DNA of 64,000 bases from Chrysoporthe austroafricana (lineage: Eukaryota > Ascomycota > Sordariomycetes > Diaporthales > Cryphonectriaceae): NCBI GenBank assembly GCA_001051155.2, contig JYIP02000008.1, forward strand, positions 1,178,001 through 1,242,000, in the 5' to 3' direction. Under the pieces are notes generated by a model that searched no databases, was not told the origin of the DNA, and saw only the letters and a program-made list of their open reading frames with translations. Below, piece after piece: positions 57,263 through 64,000 of the stretch. The stretch's first letter is position 1. Every line of letters begins with the position of its first letter. Both the position numbers and the translations under genes were made by a program.

Positions 57263-59382
57263 TCACATCTCGTCCCCGCTGAAATCATCCTGGAAGATCG
57301 CCTTCACCAGCTGCTTCTTATTAATCTTGCCCATCGCATTCCGCGGTATGTGATCCACGACCCTCAGCACCTGCGGTATCTTGTACGCCACGAGCCGCCC
57401 CTTGAGCGCCCTCCTCATATCCAGAGCTGTCCACTTCGCCCCCTGCCCCTCGGGCAGGTTTTCCTTGTTCAGGATCACCACGGCGCCGACCTTCTGGCCC
57501 CACTTCCCGCTCGGCACGGCGACGACCGCGGCCTCCGCGACCTCGGGCAGCGACAGGAGCTCGCGCTCGACCTCGAGCGCGGACACCTTCTCGCCGCCGG
57601 ACTTGATGATGTCCGCGGACTTGCGCCCGAGGATGAAGAACATGTCGCCGCCGGTCCAGGCCTGCGAGGGCGCGGCGGAGGACCGCCCCGCGGCCGGGAC
57701 GGGCCGCCGCACCGCGACGTCGCCGGTCTTGAACCAGCTGCCGCGGCCGTCGGCGGCCGGGACGAACTCGGCGGCGGTGGCGGCCGGGTTGCGCCAGTAC
57801 TCCCGGAAGATGGTCGGCCCGCGCAGCTGGATCTCGCCCGAGCGCTCGCGGCCGTCGGCGTCCTGCCCTTCCTCGCCGGGCGGGATGACGCGGCCCGTGT
57901 CCACGTCGACCAGCCGCGCCTCGACCGAGGGGAGGGGCCACCCGACGGAGCCGTCGACGCGGTCCGCGAAGGCGAGGCCGCAGGAGAGCGCCATGCCGAC
58001 CTCGGTCATGCCGAAGCGCTCGAGGAGCACGTTGCCGTGGGAGAGCTCCGACCAGGCGCGCTTGATGGGCGTGGGGAGGGCGGCGGACCCGGAGATGCAG
58101 AGTCGGAGGTTCTGGGGCGAGATGGCGAGGCGGGCCGCCACCTGGAGGTTGGGGGGGAGGGCGCGGTGCGTGGAGAGGAGGCGGGAGTAGACCGTCGGGA
58201 CGACGGTGAAGAAGGTGATCTTCTCTCGGGGCGCGGGCGGTCGGCCGTGGGTGCCACTCGTCCCGTTCGTCTCCGCATGCCCGTTGACGCCGTTTGCATG
58301 CCCATTGACTCCGTTCGCGTGTCCGTTGACACCATTCGTAAGCCCATTAACACCGTTTGCGTGCCCATTCGCCGCGCCTGCGTCCTCCAGGAACGGCGCG
58401 GCGAACCTCCTCCAGACGGCATCCGCGTTGAACGGGTACAGGAACTCCACCGAGCTGCCCGCGAAGAGCGGCGTGAAGATGGCATTGATCGTCCCGTGGA
58501 TGTGGTGCAGCGGCAGCACGTGCAGCAGCCGGTCGCTCGGCGCGTACTCCCACGCCTGCAGCAGGCTCCGCGCCTGCGCCGTCATCACGGCCTGCGGGAT
58601 GAGCACGCCCTTGGGCCGGTTGGTCGTGCCGGAGGTGTAGAGCATCATGCCCGCGCTGCCCGGGTCGGTGCGCTCCTCGAGGACCACGGGATCCCGGGGG
58701 GTAGGGCCACCGCCGAGGTGCTTAGTGAGCTCAACATGCTTGGGTGGTGCGACCAGGGGGAGGGAGAGGGTCTCCACTGCCTTTGTGCTGAAGCGGGCGG
58801 AGGAGAGGAGGAGGGACGCCTCGCTATGGCCCAGGATGTACTGCAGTTCTGGTGCTGGGAAGGAGGGGGACAGGGGCACCGCTATGGCCTTTGCTGCGAG
58901 GATAGCGAGCCATGTCACTGGCGATGGGCGTCAGCTTCGAGATCCGACCAAGGGATGGTGTTTTCTCTCGAGGCTGCGAGCTTCTACTCACCTACGTAGT
59001 CATAGCTGTTCTCCACCAGGAATGCCACCCTCTCGCCATCGATCGCATCCCTGCCGGCCTCCTCCAGCAGCCTGTTCCGCGCCCGGCACACGTCGCCGAG
59101 CAGCTCCCCGTATCTGAAGGTCCGCTGCGAGGCGGAGTGGACGACCACGGTTGACTCGGGGTCGTGGCCGGCTATGGCCTCAAAGACCGGCAGTCTCGGG
59201 AGCGTCGAGGCCATTCTCACACCCGCGAAGCCGTGGCGGTGTATACACCTCGGGGAGTGGTATGATGATGAGCCGGGCGGCCTGCCCTGTGAGATGCTCA
59301 GCGCTGCTGTGAAGCTCCTCGACGAGATTTCAGGTGACAGCCTTCTCAGTACGGATCGCCAGGCCGAAGGGCAAAGGGGCAT
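57263..59382 (-). CDS. Mitochondrial AMP-forming acyl-CoA synthetase, malonyl-CoA synthetase (ACSF3)-like
   Basis: Exons 59382-58992 and 58917-57263 (74 bp intron, GTGAGT..GCCAG) give 681 residues. The ANL-superfamily enzyme activates a carboxylic acid with ATP, then forms the CoA thioester. Motifs: P-loop MLYTSGTTNRPKGVLIP, then HVLPLHHIHGTINAI, LERFGMTEVGMALS, the nucleotide site GSWFKTGDVAV, and the hinge and catalytic Lys region GRKSADIIKSGGEKVSALEV with NAMGKINKKQL. The first 55 residues are Arg/Ser-rich without acids until late (SAWRSVLRRLSPEISSRSF), resembling a mitochondrial presequence. Best guess is the ACSF3 group (malonyl- or methylmalonyl-CoA synthetase), from the GMTEVGMALS-type region and targeting; other medium-chain ligases remain possible. 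An Asn/Gly/Val/His repeat is inserted in the large domain. Confidence 0.88.
58279..58370 (-). repeat. 21-bp coding minisatellite (NGVNGHA units)
   Basis: About four to five near-perfect 21-base units encode Asn-Gly-Val-Asn-Gly-His-Ala inside the synthetase, in a surface loop between the P-loop and the ACSF3-like core. Homologues I know have no such insertion. Confidence 0.88.
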
Positions 59383-60366
59383 TATGAAGAAGGGAAAAGG
59401 GAAAAAAAAAAAAACAAAAAGGGGAAAGAGGGTGAGATGAGGATCACTCGAGTATATCAGAGATAATGCGACCAGCATGCAAATGTCCGATGCTTGCTCG
59501 ACAAGGGTGCCACGGTGCTTCAGTTGCCGGTTCGGTCCATGATTTGAGACGCCGAAACGGTGACCGGCTCGCTGCCGCCGCGGGCTTTAGGTGGGCACCG
59601 TGGGCTGCAGAGGGCTGCAGCTAGCTGAGAAGCCCCGCGCTGAGCGATCGACGTCCAGATGCAACCCAGTGCCCCTGCGCCTGTCTAGGCAATAATACCA
59701 CATTCCGGGCCCCCCCAACACCACCGCCTGTTTAGGTATACCGCACGCACGGTGCCCAGCAAAATCCAGAAGGTGTGAGCGCTCGAGTTCAGGGTCGTGC
59801 TTATGGGTTGTGGGGGCTGTTCCGATCAGCCTTCTGGCCTTTCTCTGGCACAGGAACTCGTCGTCGATCCACTTGCCCGCCAATGTTCCGGCACGATATT
59901 GCCAGGCCTTTCCTCCGACCTGCCGCCAAGGGCTGATCGGAGAGCTTGCTGCAACCTGGCAGCGCTGTATTGACAAGTCGTCGATGCACGCAATGCAGCC
60001 GATTGGCTTACGCCGATCGTGTGGTCCTGCGGCTGGCTCCTCGCTCCCCGAGACACTGGGATATATGGGGCCTTTGTGGCCTTCGGCACCTAGAACTGGG
60101 CGACGCCCAACAAAATTTCTTCGGATTTTGTTGGTGATGGTTCCCACCGCCGCGAGGTCGTGATTATTCGGAAGCTGATGCATTCACGAAGACCCTTAGA
60201 TAACCCTTGTCCGGTATTTTGACTCGCAATATGAGTGTACCTATTATTCATACGGAAAGCAGCTCTATAATCGCCGCCTTCTCTACCCAGTCCTCATGAT
60301 ACGTACTTGCCCCCCCCCATGTGATGTGGGCCGGCCTCGCAGCATTCCGTCCTTGGCCACCCAATC
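59383..60366. other. Intergenic spacer
   Basis: Includes an A-rich tract (59401-59420) in the leader of the synthetase gene. ORFs of 198 codons (minus) and 117 codons (plus) overlap and lack motifs. Confidence 0.45.
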
Positions 60367-63300
60367 CTACTTCCTGCTTGCTAAGGTCGAGCTAGGTGTG
60401 CCAGTTGACCTCCGCTTCAAGAAGGCCTTGAGTTTCCTGCTTCGATCCTCTACGGACTCACTCAGCCGCGCCTTTGATCGCGGCACGTTGGCGTATGACC
60501 TCCCCGACGATACCGGGCTGTGACTCCGACCGGCCCCGAGACTCGACGCACTCGAAGCACGCGAGGTTGCCTTTTGGGGCTCTGTGGCGCGTTCCTGTGC
60601 AGGTGTAGATGTGATGGCTGCGGGCGCCGTGGACGTGTAAGCTAGCTGCGCTATTGCCGCTGGCGTAGGCCGTGGTTTCAGTGTCGGTGAGCTTCGCGCC
60701 GCCTTCTGCGGAGGCGGCATCGCCCCTCTGGGTGGGGGCTCGAAAGCGTCCTCTTCGCCGTCATCATCACTACCACCATCATTTTCATGAACTGATTGCG
60801 GCTGGGGCACTAGTGACCTTTGCACTGCCTTCTTCTGGAGAGGTGATATCGTTTTCTGGGCGGCTCCCTCAGATGCATTCTCCCCGCTGGCATCCACGTC
60901 GTCCACAGAGGGGCTCCGGTGTCTATCTCTGGCTGAAGATCTCGGCGTATTCTGTCGTGGTGAAACGGCTGGAACCTCGTGGGCTCGCTTGTTGTGGAAT
61001 GTGTCAGACCGGGCGGTTCCGGAGCGCACCGGAGTCGAGGACGGGATGGGTTTCAAGAGCTTAAGCGGAACGACTGAGGCGGGAGAGCCGCCAGTGGTCG
61101 TCTGCGACGCAAAGGATTTGTACGACGCTGGCGTCTTCTGCTTCTTTGCAGCGCCGCCTTCCTGGGGAGTTGATGGGATTTTCGTTAGCCCTGGCGTCTT
61201 AATGTGAGGCGTCGGAGTATTCCTTGCCCCATCGGCAGCAACGAGAGGATGCTCTTCACTTGCAGCCGCCCCGTCCTCGAGAGCGTCCTCCATATTCCTA
61301 TGTCTCTGGCTTATACCCTGAGCATTTGCAGACAGCGGTCTTTTCTCGGAGAGGCTATCGTTATCTGCAGCATCCCTATCGCGTGTTGGCCCGAATATCA
61401 CCTTCATTGGCTGAGGCCCGGGCGATTCAATGTTAAGCTCTGGAGACAGGCGAGACTCGCGGTCACCCCCCAAATCGACAGTATCTGATTCCTCATCGAG
61501 CTCTTCCTCGTCTTCCCCGGGTGCGTCTTCCATATCCTCGTCACTCACCTCGGCGGCCGACTCTGAGGCAGTAGATTGAGAGTCACCAAGGGATCGTCTC
61601 ACGGAGCGTGCCTCTTCGGCGTGTGCTTCCAGGATGGCAGCCAGGTTATCCTTCCGGATAATTTTTCTGGTGTACTGCACATCCTTTGTGGTCTCGTTGT
61701 ACCATTGGATGGCCGGCAGAATTTTGCCAGTCTTCTTCCTGTCGCATTCTGACACATACACGAGATATTCCGATGAATGTGCTCTGACGTAGTCATCGTA
61801 AAGGAACTCGGGTAATTGTCGGTCGCGCCGCAGCTGGTTTACACTGAGACATGCGCTGACGAATTTCCTGCTGCTCTCTGAGTAATCGCCATATGCCGCT
61901 TTGAACTCTTCGTATGGGGTTCGCGCAGCCTGACTCTCCTTTGCCGGAGGCTGAAGTTGCCTCGTGGTGGGTGTAGCTCTGTGCTCGACTATGTGCTGAG
62001 CCGGTGGCGGGACAAAGAGATGTCCAGCCGTTGGTGTTCCTGTGTTGGCTCCCGGCTGGGCTGTCGCAGCCTTTTGCCGGCCCGCCCACGTAGGTGTGAG
62101 GCTGGAGCGTTGCGCAGGATCGGGCCTGGTGTCGGTCAAGTCCGTGCCATCGGGTCGCTGAACCGCACGTTGCGACCCATGTGAATTGGTCGAGGTACCC
62201 GTTGCCAAGCTGTTCTGGTTGCTTTCAGACTTTCCAGACAGCGGCTCTGAACTGACTTTAGTAACGCGTGCTGATTCCGAAGCTTCTGGGCCACCTCCTG
62301 GGCCACCTCCTGACCCATCTCCTGGTCGTCGAATCTCTTCTATCCTCCGCTTTTTCTTGGAAGAGGGCGGCTGCATGACACTCTTATCCGTGCCTAAAGG
62401 CATCTGGGCAGATGGGGGAGTGGGCTCCAGTCCGCCTGCATCTGTTGCGATGGCGCGCAAGGCAGCCCTATTGACCGGCGATCCCGTCGTCTGGCTCAAG
62501 AACCCAGGAGGCTCTATCTCCAGGCCATCGCTGTTCGCCGCGCTGCTTGCGGGACCGTCCTCGACGAACAATGGCAAGTATCGCCTCTTAGGCCGGTTGC
62601 TGCGCAGAGGCGACTGATGACGGTTTCTTGGTGATGGTGTCTGCGCTTCGGTCTCGATGAGCTCCTGTGCAGTATCATCTTCGCCTCCGGACTGTTGGGT
62701 GGGGGTCCAAGAACACAAAGGTGCGCCGTCACTCTCATCATCGTTGACAGTGCGGGACGCCGCTCGCTCTCGCCTAGCTGGTCCGGATGCAGCCCCTGCA
62801 TCCTCCGCAGAGGTCGGCGCCGGTGACGACGACCGGTATTCCTGTGTGGACTCTGCCTGACCGCTGGTGAAAGAGTCCTTGACGTCCTGCAGTACCTGAC
62901 TCGGAAGGTTCAACATGGCATGTTGCCCACGACTGAGGTTTTCGGACCAGGCACGGTCATCATCGAGAAGCCTCTCTTGGTCTCTCGGGATCTGCACATA
63001 CTGGCGTTTGATGAAACGGTTGGACTGGATAAGATAATCAGGAAGATCGGAGGCCATTTGCTGGTCGTCGAGCTGGTCAACGCGACCAGCACCGCTCCCG
63101 GGACGAAAGGTCGTGAGAACGCGATTTAGTCGGACTAAGGTCGGCAGATCTCCTAGTATATAATCAGCTCCCAGCGGCCGAGTCCACTGGCTGGATGCAT
63201 TCCGATCTGGCCCTTGCAGCCGGTGTCAGTTGACAGAAGCGTGATGGTCCGTTCAGGGTCTCACGATGATCGGCTCGAAACGCGGTTTGAGTGCGCAGTA

Positions 63301-63403
63301 CTCAGAAGCGAGGCGCGTCGCCTACAGGGATTCTCCCACCCGCTGTCATGTGCTCCTCTGGCGGGTCGTGTCGCCCACCCATCCTCACAGTGAGATGACG
63401 CAT
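60367..63403 (-). CDS. Large disordered nuclear-type protein of unknown function
   Basis: The main exon 63186-60367 is open for 940 codons. I join it to a small upstream exon 63403-63326 (donor GTAGGC, acceptor CCAG) for about 965 residues; this 5' join is tentative and further exons are possible. Two regions look folded. The first is an N-terminal block (GADYILGDLPTLVRLNRVLT, SDLPDYLIQSNRFIKRQYVQ, PRDQERLLDDDRAWSENLSR, HAMLNLPSQVLQDVKDSF). The second is a central helical block (PYEEFKAAYGDYSESSRKFV, QLPEFLYDDYVRAHSSEYLV, ILPAIQWYNETTKDVQYTRK). The rest is Ser/Pro-rich with basic clusters (SSKKKRRIEEIRR) suggesting nuclear location, an acidic run (DEDMEDAPGEDEEELDEE) and many SP/TP sites. A chromatin or telomere role is only a guess; no family is claimed. 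Confidence 0.7.
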
Positions 63404-64000
63404 CGCCTGCGGGCAACCCTGCTGAGGTGACCCTGGCAGTGCCTGGGTGGTCTAGCCCCCCCTGCAGCCCCCAGTAACCCCCGCGCTGACAGTTTGCCTC
63501 GCAAGGATCGTTAGTGGCGGTTGTGCGCCCGCGGAGCTATTACATAGTGTGGGAGAGCATCTGGGTAAGGCTATCACCGCCAATCCATTCTGATCTTCTA
63601 CACACACTGCGTAGCAAGCCTCTCGCAGCCACCGCTCGCATCAAGGCCAGGCTTCCACATCGCGCGACGTCTGGTGCCAACGCATCCACCTTGCCACCCT
63701 CACATCTCTCCGCCAGTGATGTCCCTGCTTGTCGAGGGTACTGCACATGTAGCTGCGCGAGCAGTAGTTGTGCCGCCTGGTCGATTCGTCTGACTGTGAG
63801 CTTGCTTGCCTCCTCCTTCCAGTCAGCCACTGTTTCTCCCCCCACCTACGTCAGGCTGCATTGCCAGGCCCAGGATGACCAACGCAGTCTTCCACTCGAC
63901 CAGATAGTCCCGTTGTACAGACCATGAATACACGTCCATGACCTCTACGAGTCGACCAGATGCGTACTATTCACGTCTTGCAGAGGCTGTGAGCAAGTGA
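63404..64000. other. Window end; possible minus-strand exon
   Basis: An ATG at about 63940 on the minus strand opens a 30-codon hydrophobic stretch (MDVYSWSVQRDYLVEWKTAL, VILGLAMQPD) ending just before a GTAGGT donor near 63852. It could be an upstream exon of the preceding gene or of an unrelated one. Nothing else is recognised. Confidence 0.3.

Noticed and set aside
57101..58999. 632-codon plus-strand ORF
   Set aside because: Antisense shadow of the acyl-CoA synthetase gene; Arg/Gly-rich and without domains.
59587..60183. 198-codon minus-strand ORF between the synthetase and the nuclear-type gene
   Set aside because: Has an ATG but no recognisable domain, and a competing ORF overlaps it on the plus strand; not supported as a gene.
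1..64000. CRISPR arrays, insertion sequences or prophage features
   Set aside because: The window is eukaryotic with spliced genes; repeats seen are coding minisatellites and microsatellites, without spacers or terminal inverted repeats.

Overview
This window is nuclear DNA of a filamentous ascomycete (Pezizomycotina, most likely a Sordariomycete). The evidence is many short 50-110 bp GT..AG introns, GC-rich coding exons, CT-rich leaders, and typical gene families: a HET-domain gene, a GH64 glucanase, a fungal-type fused BTA1, a trifunctional HIS4 and a PA-TM-RING protein. No rRNA, tRNA, CRISPR array or intact transposon was recognised. Exon joins were worked out by hand from splice signals, reading frame and protein continuity. 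Joins whose summed length keeps the frame and restores a known motif are the most reliable.

Layout. 1-1.7 kb: PA-TM-RING ubiquitin ligase (minus strand, C-terminus cut by the window edge). 1.7-6.6 kb: gene-free, low-complexity stretch. 6.6-8.1 kb: secreted GH64 glucanase (minus). 10.4-11.2 kb: six-exon small secreted protein. 12.6-14.8 kb: ADA3 (minus). 17.0-19.6 kb: BTA1 betaine-lipid synthase. 20.1-21.4 kb: tandem-repeat zinc-binding-like protein. 21.6-23.5 kb: PiT/PHO89-type phosphate transporter (minus). 25.4-26.1 kb: tail-anchored repeat protein. 27.0-28.2 kb: D-amino-acid oxidase. 28.5-29.2 kb: CMC1 (minus). 29.8-33.5 kb: FN3/coiled-coil membrane protein (minus). 35.7-36.0 kb: possible histone-fold exon. 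36.1-37.9 kb: HET-domain gene broken by one stop codon (minus). 39.9-42.3 kb: lipin/PAH1. 42.7-44.4 kb: TAF9 and an unusual in-frame ORF after its stop (minus). 45.2-47.9 kb: HIS4. 48.4-49.1 kb: GNAT acetyltransferase. 49.6-50.8 kb: ankyrin protein. 51.1-54.2 kb: 1024-residue membrane protein of unknown function (minus). 55.8-56.7 kb: eIF4E. 57.3-59.4 kb: mitochondrial acyl/malonyl-CoA synthetase (minus). 60.4-63.4 kb: large disordered nuclear-type protein (minus).

Connections. BTA1 makes the phosphorus-free lipid DGTS, which replaces phosphatidylcholine when phosphate is scarce. It lies about 2 kb from a phosphate importer whose upstream region carries a CACGTGGG box, the known Pho4/NUC-1-type site. 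This suggests a small phosphate-starvation neighbourhood, with two fast-evolving tandem-repeat genes on either side of the transporter. ADA3 and TAF9 are both SAGA subunits but lie 29 kb apart. The HET gene appears to be inactivated by a single TGG-to-TAG change inside the most conserved motif, in a CpA-to-TpA context typical of RIP. Several genes encode proteins I cannot place: the zinc/tandem-repeat protein, the SQPKET tail-anchored protein, the 1024-residue membrane protein and the 965-residue nuclear-type protein.
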